From: Mycolicibacterium gilvum
GTDB taxonomy: Bacteria > Actinomycetota > Actinomycetes > Mycobacteriales > Mycobacteriaceae
NCBI RefSeq assembly: GCF_900454025.1
Contig: NZ_UGQM01000001.1
Span: 1,860,001 to 1,924,000, forward strand
DNA length: 64,000 nucleotides
Direction: 5' to 3'
This document shows positions 44,042 through 53,670 of the stretch, piece by piece (within the stretch, counting starts at the first letter, position 1; each line of letters begins with the position of its first letter). Position numbers and translations under genes: made by a program. The notes beneath the pieces are model-generated. The model saw only the letters and a list, made by a program, of their open reading frames with translations, had not been told where the DNA came from and did not search any database.

Positions 44042-44929
44042 ATGTCCACCCAACCTGCACCCCTCGGCATCGTCGTCGGAGTCGACGGTTCGGCCGCGTC
44101 GCGAGTCGCGGTCGACTGGGCGGCTCGTGACGCCGCTCTGCGGCAGGTTCCGCTGACGCTGGCCTACGTGCTGCCGGGGGCCGCGGTGCAGTCCTGGATC
44201 CAGGTGCCACTGCCCGCGTCGTTCTACGAGGACGAGAAGGCCGAGGCGACAAGGGTTCTCGCAGACGCACGGGCTGTCGTCGACGCTGCGACGCAGGCGC
44301 ATCCGTTACCGGCGGTCACCGAGAAGGTCCTCTCCGGTCAACCGGTGCCGACCCTCGCCGATCTGTCGCGCGATGCGGACATGATCGTCGTCGGAAGCCG
44401 GGGGATGGGCAAGTGGGAACGGCGCGTGCTCGGCTCGGTCAGCTCCGGTCTGGTGCACCACGCCCGCTGCCCCGTCGCGGTGATCTACGACGAGGACCCG
44501 CTGATCCCGCACCCGGCGCAGGCGCCGGTCGTCGTCGGCATCGACGGTTCTCCGGCGTCGGAACGCGCGACAGCGATCGCGTTCGACGAGGCGTGCCGCC
44601 GCGGTGTCGACCTGGTCGCCGTGCACACGTGGAGTGACGCCGGCTACGAGCTGCCCGGGGTGGAGTGGACCGAGGTCCAACCCGAAGAGGAGATGCTGCT
44701 TTCAGAACGGTTGGCCGGGTGGCACGAGCGTTACCCCGACGTCACCGTGCACCGGGTGGTACGCCGCGATCAGCCGGCGCGACGGCTGCTCGAAGAAGCG
44801 GAGAAGGCGCAACTGCTGGTGGTCGGCAGCCACGGCCGCGGCGGCTTCACCGGCATGCTTCTCGGATCGGTGGGTTCGCAGATCGTGCAGTCCTCCCGCA
44901 CCCCGGTGATCGTCGCGAGGACCGCGTGA
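44042..44929 (+). CDS. Tandem-domain universal stress protein
   Basis: 295 residues with two USP domains (about 8-148 and 158-294). Each has the ATP-binding signature: IVVGVDGSAASRVAV with VVGSRGMGKWERRVLGSVS, and VVVGIDGSPASERAT with VVGSHGRGGFTGMLLGSVG. Similar to the DosR-linked USPs of M. tuberculosis, which bind ATP under hypoxia. AAGGAGG upstream of ATG 44042. IS1380 type 2 ends 107 bp before it and may have removed promoter elements. Coupled by GTGA to the next gene. Confidence 0.93.
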   Translation: MSTQPAPLGIVVGVDGSAASRVAVDWAARDAALRQVPLTLAYVLPGAAVQSWIQVPLPASFYEDEKAEATRVLADARAVVDAATQAHPLPAVTEKVLSGQPVPTLADLSRDADMIVVGSRGMGKWERRVLGSVSSGLVHHARCPVAVIYDEDPLIPHPAQAPVVVGIDGSPASERATAIAFDEACRRGVDLVAVHTWSDAGYELPGVEWTEVQPEEEMLLSERLAGWHERYPDVTVHRVVRRDQPARRLLEEAEKAQLLVVGSHGRGGFTGMLLGSVGSQIVQSSRTPVIVARTA

Positions 44930-45573
44930 AAGCTTCTGGTGCGGGCGTTGCCGCTCTCGCTCTGGCAGCGACGGTGATCGGGTATCGCACCCGGTTGCGG
45001 CCGTGGATATACCGGTGGGGCGCCACCTACGAGGAGTCGGTGGCCGGTCTGCCCGGTGACGAACTCGTCGCCGGAGGGGCTCGCACCACGCGGGCGATCA
45101 CCATCGATGCCCCGCCGACGCAGGTGTGGCCGTGGCTCGCGCAGATCGGTGAGGACCGCGGAGGCTTCTACAGCTACAGCGTGCTCGAACGGGCTGTCGG
45201 GGCGGACATCCGCAATGCGTCGAGGATCCACCGGGAATGGCAGGATCTCGCCGTGGGCGACACCGTCTGGCTCGCACGCCGCGGCGGCGACCGGGGCAGG
45301 CAGATCGTCGCCGCTCTCGTGCCGAATTCACACCTCGTCCTGATGTCCCCGGCCGACTACGAACGGGTGCAGCGCGGCGAGAAAGCCTCCGGGAGTTGGT
45401 CTTTCCATCTCAAGGCGCAGGGCGGGCGCACGCGTCTGCTGGCGCGCGGCAACGGCGGATACGGCGGAAACGTGCTCTACGACGTCGTGCACTTCATCAT
45501 GGAGCGCCGCATGCTGCTCGGCGTGCGCGACCGGGCCGAGGTCAGGGAGTCGTCAGTCGGCCGTAGCGCGTGA
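44926..45573 (+). CDS. SRPBCC/polyketide-cyclase fold protein, membrane-anchored
   Basis: 215 residues. N-terminal hydrophobic helix (GAGVAALALAATVIGY), then a START-like domain: ITIDAPPTQVWPWLAQIGED, GFYSYSVLERAVGAD, WSFHLKAQGGRTRLLARGNG and YDVVHFIMERRMLLGVRD. It probably binds a lipid or hydrophobic ligand. GTG overlaps the USP stop; the 3' end overlaps the convergent acyl-CoA dehydrogenase gene by 32 bp. Confidence 0.8.
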   Translation: MKASGAGVAALALAATVIGYRTRLRPWIYRWGATYEESVAGLPGDELVAGGARTTRAITIDAPPTQVWPWLAQIGEDRGGFYSYSVLERAVGADIRNASRIHREWQDLAVGDTVWLARRGGDRGRQIVAALVPNSHLVLMSPADYERVQRGEKASGSWSFHLKAQGGRTRLLARGNGGYGGNVLYDVVHFIMERRMLLGVRDRAEVRESSVGRSA

Positions 45574-46684
45574 TGTGGTGATCGGTTGAGCCGAACTCGA
45601 ACTGCAGCGCGGTCAACCGCTTGAAGTAGTGGCCGATGGCCAGTTCCTCGGTCATCCCCATACCGCCGTGCAACTGCACCGCCTGCTGGCCGACGAACTG
45701 CGCGGCGCGCCCGACCGTCGCCTTGGCGGCCGACACCGCCCGCGCGCGCGTCGTCTCATCCTCGTCGAGCTTCAGGGTCGCCAGAAGTGCCGCAGCAGCG
45801 GCCTGTTCGACCTCCATGTACATGTCGACCATGCGGTGCTGGAGAACCTGGAAGCTTCCGATGGGTTGACCGAACTGCTGGCGCTGCTTGCAATACTCGA
45901 CGGTGTCTGCGAGCACCTTGCGCATGCATCCCACCGCCTCGGCGCTGATCGCCGCCGCGCCCTCGTCGCGGGCCCGTGCGAGTGAAGGCCAGGCGTCGCC
46001 TTCGGCGCCCAGCAGTGCCGTGGCCGGAAGTCGCACGCCGTCCAGCACGATGTCGGATGCGCGGCGGTCATCGACGGTGCGGTAGTGGTGCACCTCGACT
46101 CCTGAAGGGGCGGAAGCGATGTCGAGCAGGAACAGCGAGATGCCGGCGGTGTCGGCGCGCTCGCCGGTGGTCCGAGCGGTGACGAGCACGTGCCCGGCCA
46201 GGGGAGTGGCCGACGAGACGATCTTCTCGCCGGACAGCACCCACTCGTCGCCGTCGCGTACGGCGGTGGTGCGGACGTCCTGCCAGAAGTCTCCGGATGT
46301 CGGTTCCGTGGCGGCCAGCGACACGATGGCCGAGCCGGCCACGATCTCTTCGAGCAGTGCGTCGGCGATCTCCCCCCCGGCGCGGCGCAGCAGTCCGGCT
46401 GCGACGACCGCCGTGTCGACGTAGGGCTCGATGACCAGTGCGTGGCCCAGAGCCTCCGCGATGAGCATCATCTCGACGGGTCCGCCGCCGATCCCGCCGT
46501 TCTCCTCAGGAAGCGCGGCACCGAGAATGCCGAGTTCCTCGGCGAATGCACGCCAGATCTCAGGTTGCCACCCTGCGCCGGTCTTGGCCGCGGTGCGGCT
46601 CTTCTCGAGGTCGTAGCGAGTTGCCAGGAATCGGGTGAGACCCCCGCGCAGGAGTTCCTGTTCGTCGTTGAGTGTGAAGTCCAT
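45542..46684 (-). CDS. Acyl-CoA dehydrogenase, second subunit of a pair
   Basis: 380 residues. N-terminal helical domain (MDFTLNDEQELLRGGLTRFLATRYDLE), FAD region SLAATEPTSG and CKQRQQFGQPIGSFQVLQHRMVD, end FEFGSTDHHITRYG in place of the usual YEGT-x-EIQ. Such proteins pair with a partner acyl-CoA dehydrogenase to form the alpha2-beta2 enzymes typical of mycobacterial steroid and branched-chain beta-oxidation (FadE26-27, FadE28-29). Its ATG directly follows the upstream gene's stop. Confidence 0.9.
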   Translation of the reverse strand: MDFTLNDEQELLRGGLTRFLATRYDLEKSRTAAKTGAGWQPEIWRAFAEELGILGAALPEENGGIGGGPVEMMLIAEALGHALVIEPYVDTAVVAAGLLRRAGGEIADALLEEIVAGSAIVSLAATEPTSGDFWQDVRTTAVRDGDEWVLSGEKIVSSATPLAGHVLVTARTTGERADTAGISLFLLDIASAPSGVEVHHYRTVDDRRASDIVLDGVRLPATALLGAEGDAWPSLARARDEGAAAISAEAVGCMRKVLADTVEYCKQRQQFGQPIGSFQVLQHRMVDMYMEVEQAAAAALLATLKLDEDETTRARAVSAAKATVGRAAQFVGQQAVQLHGGMGMTEELAIGHYFKRLTALQFEFGSTDHHITRYGRLTTP

Positions 46685-47917
46685 CTAGAGCCCCAATGCA
46701 GCCTTGGCGAGGATATTGCGCTGAATTTCGTTGCTGCCGGCGTAGATCGAACCGGCCCTGTCGTTGAAGTACCGCAGCGGGGCGACGGCCTGCCAGGGTT
46801 CGCCGCTGACGTAGTCGCCCTCGGGCGGCTCGAACTCCGCGATCGGCCCGCCCGGATAGGTGGCGTGGGGCTGGTACACGCGTCCGCGCGGTCCCGCCGC
46901 CTCCATCGCCAATTCGGTGATGGCCTGGCTCAATTCGGTGCCCAGGACCTTGAGCATCGAGGATTTCGCGCCGGGATTGCCGCCGCCGGCGACCACGGCC
47001 AGCACCTGGTACTCGAGGATCTCCAGAACCTCGGTGCGGATGCGGACGTCGGCGAGCTTGCGCGCGAACGCCGGGTCGTCGAGAAGCCGGCCGCCGCCGG
47101 GGCCGGGCTGATCGGCGGCCACCGTCGCGATGTTCTCGGCCATCACCTGCAGGCCGGGCGCCACGGCCCCGCCGCCGCGCTCGAACTCCAGCAGATACTT
47201 CGCGACCGTCCACCCGTCGTCGATCTGCCCGATGACGTTGCTCTTGGGCACCCGCACCTCGTCGAAGAAGACCTGATTCTGCACTTCTTCGCCGGAGGTC
47301 ATCACCAGGGGACGGATCTCGATCCCCGGCGTCGCCATGTCGATGAGGACGAAGGTGATTCCCCGTTGCTTCTTGTCCGTGCGGGTGGTGCGCACCAGGG
47401 CGAACATCCAGTTCGCCTCCTGTGCGTGGGTGGTCCAGATCTTGCTGCCGGTGCACACGAGATGGTCACCGTCGTCGCGCGCGGCCATCGACAGCGCGGC
47501 CAGATCGGAGCCGGCCTCGGGCTCGGAGTAGCCCTGGCAGAAGAAGACCTCGCCCGTCAGGATCCGCGGCAGGAAGAAGTCCTTCTGCTCGTCGGTCCCG
47601 AACTTGATGATCGCGTGGGCGACCATCCGGATCCCCATCGGCGACAGCGACGGTGCGCCCGCCAGGGTCGATTCGCGGCTGAAGATGTAGTGCTGGGTCA
47701 GGCTCCAGTCGCACCCGCCGTGCGCGACGGGCCATGCCGGTGCCGCCCAGCCCCGCTCGTGCAGGATGGCCTGCCACGCCATGCTGGCGTCGTGATCGGC
47801 GTAGACGCTGGTCATGAGCCGTCCCGCCTGTCGAAGCTCTGGAGTCAACTTCTCCTCCAGAAATGCCCGCACTTCGTCGCGGAACTCGAGGTCGGTTGCC
47901 GACCACCCCAGATCCAT
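46685..47917 (-). CDS. Acyl-CoA dehydrogenase, first subunit of a pair
   Basis: 410 residues from ATG 47917 (MDLGWSATDLEFRDEVRAFL), with GAGGAG upstream. FAD motifs FFCQGYSEPEAGSDLAAL and IWTTHAQEANWMF, C-terminal SIYAGSNEIQRNILAKAAL, where the position of the usual catalytic Glu (YEGT) holds Ala. The active site is therefore probably completed otherwise or by the partner subunit. Contiguous with the second dehydrogenase; acyl substrate unknown, steroid side-chain type plausible. Confidence 0.9.
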   Translation of the reverse strand: MDLGWSATDLEFRDEVRAFLEEKLTPELRQAGRLMTSVYADHDASMAWQAILHERGWAAPAWPVAHGGCDWSLTQHYIFSRESTLAGAPSLSPMGIRMVAHAIIKFGTDEQKDFFLPRILTGEVFFCQGYSEPEAGSDLAALSMAARDDGDHLVCTGSKIWTTHAQEANWMFALVRTTRTDKKQRGITFVLIDMATPGIEIRPLVMTSGEEVQNQVFFDEVRVPKSNVIGQIDDGWTVAKYLLEFERGGGAVAPGLQVMAENIATVAADQPGPGGGRLLDDPAFARKLADVRIRTEVLEILEYQVLAVVAGGGNPGAKSSMLKVLGTELSQAITELAMEAAGPRGRVYQPHATYPGGPIAEFEPPEGDYVSGEPWQAVAPLRYFNDRAGSIYAGSNEIQRNILAKAALGL

Positions 47918-48110
47918 CGGTGTCTCCTCTCGACCGGACGTACACACACAGTAAACCTAGTTAGTTAAGTGGAAAGCTACCCCCAGCCCGGAACCTCGAT
48001 TCGCCGTACCCACGCACGGACGCACGGTTTGGTCAGCTATCGCCGATGCCATAGCCTTTACCGGCCGGGAAAGTCCAGGTCGGACCCATCTCCCGGGATA
48101 AGCGAGGCTA

Positions 48111-48920
48111 GTGAGAGTGAACGATCCCGAGTGGGACGACGAGGTGGACGTAGTGTGCACCGACACCGGTCTGGCAGCGCTGGCGACGGCGATCTCGGCG
48201 ACCGAGGAGGACGGGGATGTCTTTCTCGCCGATCCGTCGAGAGCCCCCCGACACGGTTGGTTCGGGCTCGTGCGTCCCGACGGGGAGGTCGACCGGGAGG
48301 ACGACGAGACGGCCGCGTACCTCGCCGAACTCACCGCAGATCTGGACCTGACGTCGCTTTCCCGCCAGGATGCCGCGCTTCCGGTGCGTCGTGCCGGTGC
48401 GGTGGTTCCGGTTCGCCGTCGCCCGATTCCGGCCTTCGAGGGCCGGCGCCTGCGCGACTGGGCGGCGCGGTGCATCCCGTCGCCGACCGGCTACCTCTAC
48501 ACCCAGGTCACCGACTGGACCTCCACCACGATGGACTGCGGTGACGGCGAACTGTTCAAGGTCCTCGACATCGGCGCGGTGGACGTCGGCGACGACCCGA
48601 TCGGTGCGGTGACGGACTGGCTGGCCGGCGAGGCGCAGGATCGGGGCCTCCACGGCGTGGAGGTGACCAGGTTCGAGCACCTCGTCTTCGACGAAGGCGT
48701 GGTGGCAGGTGCCGTGTTCTCGACACCTGACGGCCCGTTGGCCGTGCGGGCTCGCCACGGGGTTCTGATGGGCCCGGGCACCGCCGTCACCGCGGAGGCG
48801 TCCGCCGACTCCGCCGCCGCCGGCCACGGCGTGCGGGTGGCGTTGGTGGGCAAGGAGGCCAGCCGTTTCGGCCGGGTCGAACTGCTGACCGCGGATGCGG
48901 CGTCGGACCCAGAGGCCTGA
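48111..48920 (+). CDS. Hypothetical protein with degenerate flavoprotein-like N-terminus
   Basis: 269 residues. The start WDDEVDVVCTDTGLAALATAIS recalls the FAD-binding beginning of 3-ketosteroid dehydrogenase-like flavoproteins (EVDVVVVGSGAAGL), but the GxGxxG is lost. The remainder (PSPTGYLYTQVTDWTSTTMD, DDPIGAVTDWLAGEAQDRGL, RARHGVLMGPGTAVT) resembles the middle of such proteins without a full domain. Probably a mycobacterial protein derived from a flavin enzyme, without activity. GTG 48111. Confidence 0.6.
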   Translation: MRVNDPEWDDEVDVVCTDTGLAALATAISATEEDGDVFLADPSRAPRHGWFGLVRPDGEVDREDDETAAYLAELTADLDLTSLSRQDAALPVRRAGAVVPVRRRPIPAFEGRRLRDWAARCIPSPTGYLYTQVTDWTSTTMDCGDGELFKVLDIGAVDVGDDPIGAVTDWLAGEAQDRGLHGVEVTRFEHLVFDEGVVAGAVFSTPDGPLAVRARHGVLMGPGTAVTAEASADSAAAGHGVRVALVGKEASRFGRVELLTADAASDPEA

Positions 48921-48924
48921 GTCG

Positions 48925-50763
48925 TCAGCCCTTCGAGAAGCTGACCGGGATACGCCCCTGCGCCAGCAGCGTTTCCATCGCGTCGGTCGGAATCGGACGC
49001 GACAGCAGGAAGCCCTGAGCGCGGTGACAGCCGTGGCGGAGCAGTGTGAGTGCCCCGACGTCTGTTTCGACACCTTCGGCGACGAGCTCGAGTCCGAACG
49101 CCTCGGCAAGCGCGATGATCGCCCGCACGATCGCGAGATCGCCGGGGTCCGAACCGAGTTCGCGCACGAAGCTCTTGTCGATCTTGAGAGTGTCGACGGG
49201 CAGCGACTTCAGGTGCGACAGGGCGCTGTACCCGGTCCCGAAATCGTCGATGGCGACCAGGACGCCGGCCTTCTTGAGCCCGTTGAGGGTGACGCGGGTG
49301 GTCTCGATGTCCTGTACCACCACGCTTTCGGTGATCTCCAGGCAGACCGAGCCGTGTTCGAGCCCGAACTCGTCGACGATGCCGGCCACCGATTCCACGA
49401 ACCCGTCGGTGACCAGTTGCACCGGTGAGACGTTGATCCGCATGATGGCGTCTTTTCCGATACCCAGCGCGCGCCAGCGCGCGAAATCGGTGCACGCCGA
49501 ACGCATCACCCAGCGGCCCAGTTCGCCGGCCAGGTTGATCGACTCGGCCACGCCGATGAACGACTCCGGCGACAACAGCCCGCGGGTTGGGTGCTGCCAG
49601 CGCACCAGTGCCTCCATCGCGAGGATGTCGCCGGTGCGCATGTCGATCTCGGGCAGGTAGTGCAGCAGGAGCGCGCCGTTCTCGATCACGCTCTGCAGAT
49701 GCAGTTCGATGTCGTTGTTGAACTCCTGCTTCAGCGACATCTCCTCGGTGAACACCGTCACCCGGTTACCGCCGGAGTTCTTCGCGGTCAGCACGGCCTG
49801 GTCGGCACGCCGGAGCAGGTCCGATGTGGTGTCCTGACCCGGAATTCCCACGGCGACACCGATACTCACCGTTCGGGTCAGCATCTCACCGTCGATGGAC
49901 ACGCGTTCCTTCAACGTCGACTGCAGGTGGTGGGCCAGCAACTCGGCCGCCTCCCCGTCCATCGGTCCGGCGGGCACGACCACGAACTCGTCGCCGCCGA
50001 GGCGCGCGATCAGGGCACGGGGGTCCGCCCCTTCCCTGAGACGTTCGGCCAGCACCCGGATGAACCAGTCTCCTGCGGTGTGGCCGAGATAGTCGTTGAT
50101 GGCCTTGAGTCGGTCGAGGTCGAAGAACAACGCCGACACGGGGCCGGGCTGCCCCTCGGCGAGTCGTCCGTCGAGGTGGGACAGCAACGCGCGCCGGTTG
50201 TTCAACCCCGTCAGGTCGTCGTGCTCGGCCAGGTACCGGAGCTGAGTTTCCGCTTCCACCCGGGCCTGGACCTGAGCGAACAGCGACGCGATGGCTTTGA
50301 GCGCGTTGAGTTCGACGCCGGTCCAGTCACGGTCGCCGAACTTGACGAATCCGAGCACACCGGTCGTGACATCCCCGGACAACAGCGGAACGGCGGCCAT
50401 CGACACCTGGGGAACCTGGCGCCCCTCCTCGATGGTCTTCTGGTATTCGTCGGTGTTCGCGTCCGGCCGGAACACCAGCGGCTCCTTCTGGAACTCGGCC
50501 AGCGCGAAAACGGGGTCGGCATCGGCGAAGTAGACGACAGCCAATGGGTCGGGATCTGGAATGCCCGGACGGACGGGCCATTCGGCCACCAGCACCGAAG
50601 CGCGGATGGTGTGGTCGTTGCGCCGCAGGAAGCTGACATCGACGCCGAAATGCTCGACGAGGTCGGCCAGCACCTGCTGGCTGGCCTCGGCCCACGTCGC
50701 GGCGCCCGCGCCCATCAGCCGGGTGGCGACCGACGTGACGACGAGGTCCAGGCTCTCGGACAC
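48925..50763 (-). CDS. GAF-GGDEF-EAL cyclic-di-GMP synthase/phosphodiesterase
   Basis: 612 residues. GAF about 20-165; GGDEF about 175-335 with FFDLDRLKAINDYLGH and the active motif ARLGGDEFVVV; EAL about 350-600 with AMEALVRWQHP, INVSPVQL, ITESVV, IDDFGTGYSALSHLKSLP and VAEGVET. This is the architecture of M. tuberculosis Rv1354c and M. smegmatis MSDGC-1, which both makes and degrades c-di-GMP. At the EAL entrance the usual YQPEID is YLPEID. GTG with GGAGGT upstream. Lies behind the MoeY-like gene, as in M. tuberculosis (Rv1355c-Rv1354c). Confidence 0.92.
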   Translation of the reverse strand: MSESLDLVVTSVATRLMGAGAATWAEASQQVLADLVEHFGVDVSFLRRNDHTIRASVLVAEWPVRPGIPDPDPLAVVYFADADPVFALAEFQKEPLVFRPDANTDEYQKTIEEGRQVPQVSMAAVPLLSGDVTTGVLGFVKFGDRDWTGVELNALKAIASLFAQVQARVEAETQLRYLAEHDDLTGLNNRRALLSHLDGRLAEGQPGPVSALFFDLDRLKAINDYLGHTAGDWFIRVLAERLREGADPRALIARLGGDEFVVVPAGPMDGEAAELLAHHLQSTLKERVSIDGEMLTRTVSIGVAVGIPGQDTTSDLLRRADQAVLTAKNSGGNRVTVFTEEMSLKQEFNNDIELHLQSVIENGALLLHYLPEIDMRTGDILAMEALVRWQHPTRGLLSPESFIGVAESINLAGELGRWVMRSACTDFARWRALGIGKDAIMRINVSPVQLVTDGFVESVAGIVDEFGLEHGSVCLEITESVVVQDIETTRVTLNGLKKAGVLVAIDDFGTGYSALSHLKSLPVDTLKIDKSFVRELGSDPGDLAIVRAIIALAEAFGLELVAEGVETDVGALTLLRHGCHRAQGFLLSRPIPTDAMETLLAQGRIPVSFSKG

Positions 50764-50779
50764 TGACCTCCGATCTGTC

Positions 50780-52912
50780 TCAGGTCGGTGTCGAACGACC
50801 GGGTATCTTCCGACGTCGGCTCGGCGCCGAGGGCCGGGGTCCGCGGAACACCCTGAGGATCAGGATGAGCGACTCGTCCGAATCGACGCCAATTGACGCT
50901 TGCAGAGAGTATTGCAGGTCGGCGAGGCGCTGGGTGAAGGCCGGGGAAAGCGCGTCGAGTTCCCGGCGGTCCCGCGCGTACAGGAACGCAGGTGAGATGG
51001 GCTGAACCGCCAGACCGTGTTCTTGCGCACGTACCCACACAGCCTCCATCGCCGCGCCGCCGCGCGCGTAGTCGGCCAGCGTGTCGCCCCGGACGGTGAC
51101 GGCGGCGACGGCCGATGCGGACGCGACCGCGCCGCGGGTGGTGTCTCCGAGAGCGGATCCGGCACCCCATGCGGCCAGGTGCGCCATCACCGGTCCGCTG
51201 CGCAGGATGTCGAGGAACACGGTGTCGGCGGGGTCGAGCTCCAGCGTCGCGATGTCGATGCCGGTATGGGGGTCGGGGTCGCCGGGCCACCGCAGCTCAC
51301 GGATCATCTCCGCGTGCAGGGCGGGCGTCAGATACCTGATCCGATCGGCGTCGCCGAGCACCGACGCGATCTTGCGGATGTCCTCGGTTCCGGTCACCAG
51401 GTGCAGTCGGGCGCCCTCGGACTCGGCCACCCGGGTCAGGGCATCGATGGTCTCGTCGTCGATCTCGGCACGCTCGCCGGTGTGGCGGTTGGTTTCTCGG
51501 CGCAGCATGCCGTCGTACAGTCGCGCCAGTTCCGGTTCCTGGCCGGGCGCGGTCCGCACGGTCGCGGTGAGCGGCGGTCCCTGAGGACCCTGCTCGAACG
51601 TCTCGAACGTGACGTCGGCGCGCAGTCCGTGGGCCGATGCGGCGACCCTGGCGTTGAAGGTGGCCGCGCCGACGGCGACGGCGCTGGCCCGGTATCCGAC
51701 GTCCATCGTGGATGTGAGGTCGGTGTCGAGCCGAACGGTGAGCGTCGTGTCGCCGACCTCCACCTGCCAGGGTTGGGTGTTGCCGCCCGACGGCGCCCGG
51801 ACCGCCGCCGCGGCGATGGCGGTCATGGCGTCGGTTCCGGCGGTCCCCGGCGCTCGAGCGGCTGTGTCGTCGGCTGCGGTCGCCGAAAGGGTCGCGTCGC
51901 CCCGGTCGCCGGGCGGCGGCGACGGGTCGTGGACATCGTCCAGTAGCGCCGGGACATCGACACGCACCCGGCCCGAGCCAAGATCCTCGCCGAGTCCGAT
52001 GCGCCGGACCGCTTCGGCGACGGTCGCGGCACCGATGGCGACCTCGGAGGACAGTTGCGGCCAGGTCGTCAGCGACGTGCCGACCTCGATCAGGGACGCC
52101 TGCATCCGCGGCCGCAACGCCGTGGCGTCGATGACCCGCAAGACATGTGGCACTTTGTCTTTGGAGCTCAGGCGGGCCAGGACGGCCGCATCGACATCGC
52201 CGAGCAACCCGTGGAACACGGGGCGGTCGGGTTCCAGATCGAAGCGTTCGACGTCGAGAAGTCCACCGCTGCTGGTCGCCATCAGCACCGGCACCTTCTG
52301 TGTCCGCGCGGCGTGCCGTACCAGAACCTTGATGTCGAGCGAGTCGCACTCCTCGACGACGATGTCCACACCGTCGAGGAAAGCGTCGACGGTGTCGGCG
52401 GTGACGCCGCCGGTGACGACCTCGACCGGCAGGTACGGATCGAGTTCTGCGATGCGGCGGGCGCACGCCACGGCCTTGTTGACGCCGAGATCGAAGACCG
52501 TGGCCGGCACGCGGTTGAGATTCGACAGCTCCAGCTCGTCGAAGTCGGCCAATCTCAGCGCGCCGCAGAGCCCCTCGGCTGCCAGTGTGTGGGCGATCGC
52601 GTGCCCGACGCTCAGGCCGACGACCCCGATCCGCAGCGTGCCCAGTGTGGCGATCTCGTCGAGGGTGACCAGATTTCGGTTGCGGTCGAGTCGCTCACGC
52701 CGGAACAACCCGGGCTCGGGCACCCGGACGACCGCTCGGCGCCACGCGTAGTACACCCACCGCGTCGGGGTGCCCCCGCCCGCGGGCAGCGGGTCGAGGA
52801 ACTCGATCCCGCTGTCCGCGCGCAGTCGGGCCAGCGTCTGAACATGCGCCGGCTCGGACTCGTCGAGGACGACCGCACGATGACCCGTGCGGTCTGTGTC
52901 GGCGTGGGTCAC
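50780..52912 (-). CDS. ThiF/E1-like and nitroreductase-like fusion (MoeY-like)
   Basis: 710 residues. N-terminal half: E1/ThiF fold with IGVVGLSVGHAIAHTLA (altered GxGxxG), LRLADFDELELSNLNRVPA, VNKAVACARRIAELDPYLPVE trimmed here, and VVEECDSLDIKVLVR. C-terminal half from about 360: flavin nitroreductase-like, APSGGNTQPWQVEV and MRRETNRHTGER-type segments. M. tuberculosis Rv1355c (annotated MoeY, 715 residues) has the same composition and neighbours. The activity is not known; MoeY is a historical name. GTG start overlaps the upstream gene by GTGA. Confidence 0.85.
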   Translation of the reverse strand: MTHADTDRTGHRAVVLDESEPAHVQTLARLRADSGIEFLDPLPAGGGTPTRWVYYAWRRAVVRVPEPGLFRRERLDRNRNLVTLDEIATLGTLRIGVVGLSVGHAIAHTLAAEGLCGALRLADFDELELSNLNRVPATVFDLGVNKAVACARRIAELDPYLPVEVVTGGVTADTVDAFLDGVDIVVEECDSLDIKVLVRHAARTQKVPVLMATSSGGLLDVERFDLEPDRPVFHGLLGDVDAAVLARLSSKDKVPHVLRVIDATALRPRMQASLIEVGTSLTTWPQLSSEVAIGAATVAEAVRRIGLGEDLGSGRVRVDVPALLDDVHDPSPPPGDRGDATLSATAADDTAARAPGTAGTDAMTAIAAAAVRAPSGGNTQPWQVEVGDTTLTVRLDTDLTSTMDVGYRASAVAVGAATFNARVAASAHGLRADVTFETFEQGPQGPPLTATVRTAPGQEPELARLYDGMLRRETNRHTGERAEIDDETIDALTRVAESEGARLHLVTGTEDIRKIASVLGDADRIRYLTPALHAEMIRELRWPGDPDPHTGIDIATLELDPADTVFLDILRSGPVMAHLAAWGAGSALGDTTRGAVASASAVAAVTVRGDTLADYARGGAAMEAVWVRAQEHGLAVQPISPAFLYARDRRELDALSPAFTQRLADLQYSLQASIGVDSDESLILILRVFRGPRPSAPSRRRKIPGRSTPT

Positions 52913-53670
52913 AGAGCAGGCGCCGTGACGGGTGCGCCCATCAGATGCGGCACGGTCTCGGCCAACTGGCGCTGCTCCGAGAAGAACGCCGAGACCTGGC
53001 TGGGCTCAGCGTGTTTGGTGAAGGTGGTGCGGTCCCACCACGCGAGCTTGGTGTCGTAGCGGTGATCGGGGTACGGCGTGGCCGGAATCTTCGTTGCCAG
53101 CAGGCCGCCGGACGACAGCCATCGCTTGAGCACGTAGGAGGCCGCGGTGGCGACGATGAACTGGATGTCGAGCAGCGTCATCGCGTGCAGCGGGGTCCGG
53201 GCGATAGCGGTTGTCAGGCGACGGTTCTCGTCGGGGTCGTCGGTCACCCACGCCGTCTTCATTTCGGCCACACCGAAGGGTATGCGGTCGGTGACCATTT
53301 TGTGGACCGCAGCCTGGCCGTCCTGGCCGTCCCACTCGTTGACCGCGTGGCATTCGTCTGCCGATCGGTACGGTCCCCGTGCGCGGAGCCCACCGACGAC
53401 CGCACCCGCCGAGTTGACCAGCGCCGCGAACAGCACGGTGTCGTGTCCGGTCCGCAGCGCGTCGAGGTCGAGTGCCGCAGCCACACCGTGCTTCTCATAG
53501 CTGGCGCAGGCGCCGCGGGCGTAGTCGCGCCACAGCTCGCGCTCACGCGCAGGCGTCGCGTAGACGACCGTGCACTGGGTGGCCGGATCCCAGTAGCTGG
53601 GGCTCTCGGTCAGCGACGCGCGATCGAAAGCGGCGGAGTGGAACTCAGGGGTGGTCATATCGTCGTCCAT
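52909..53670 (-). CDS. Unknown protein coupled to the MoeY-like gene
   Basis: 253 residues, no recognised domain. Parts such as FAALVNSAGAVVGGLRARGPY and EWDGQDGQ could belong to a GNAT-like or acyltransferase-like fold, but I cannot confirm this. The C-terminal half has YPDHRYDTKLAWWDRTTF. Overlaps the MoeY-like gene by 4 bp, so it works with it. ATG 53670 or 53658. Confidence 0.7.
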   Translation of the reverse strand: MDDDMTTPEFHSAAFDRASLTESPSYWDPATQCTVVYATPARERELWRDYARGACASYEKHGVAAALDLDALRTGHDTVLFAALVNSAGAVVGGLRARGPYRSADECHAVNEWDGQDGQAAVHKMVTDRIPFGVAEMKTAWVTDDPDENRRLTTAIARTPLHAMTLLDIQFIVATAASYVLKRWLSSGGLLATKIPATPYPDHRYDTKLAWWDRTTFTKHAEPSQVSAFFSEQRQLAETVPHLMGAPVTAPAL

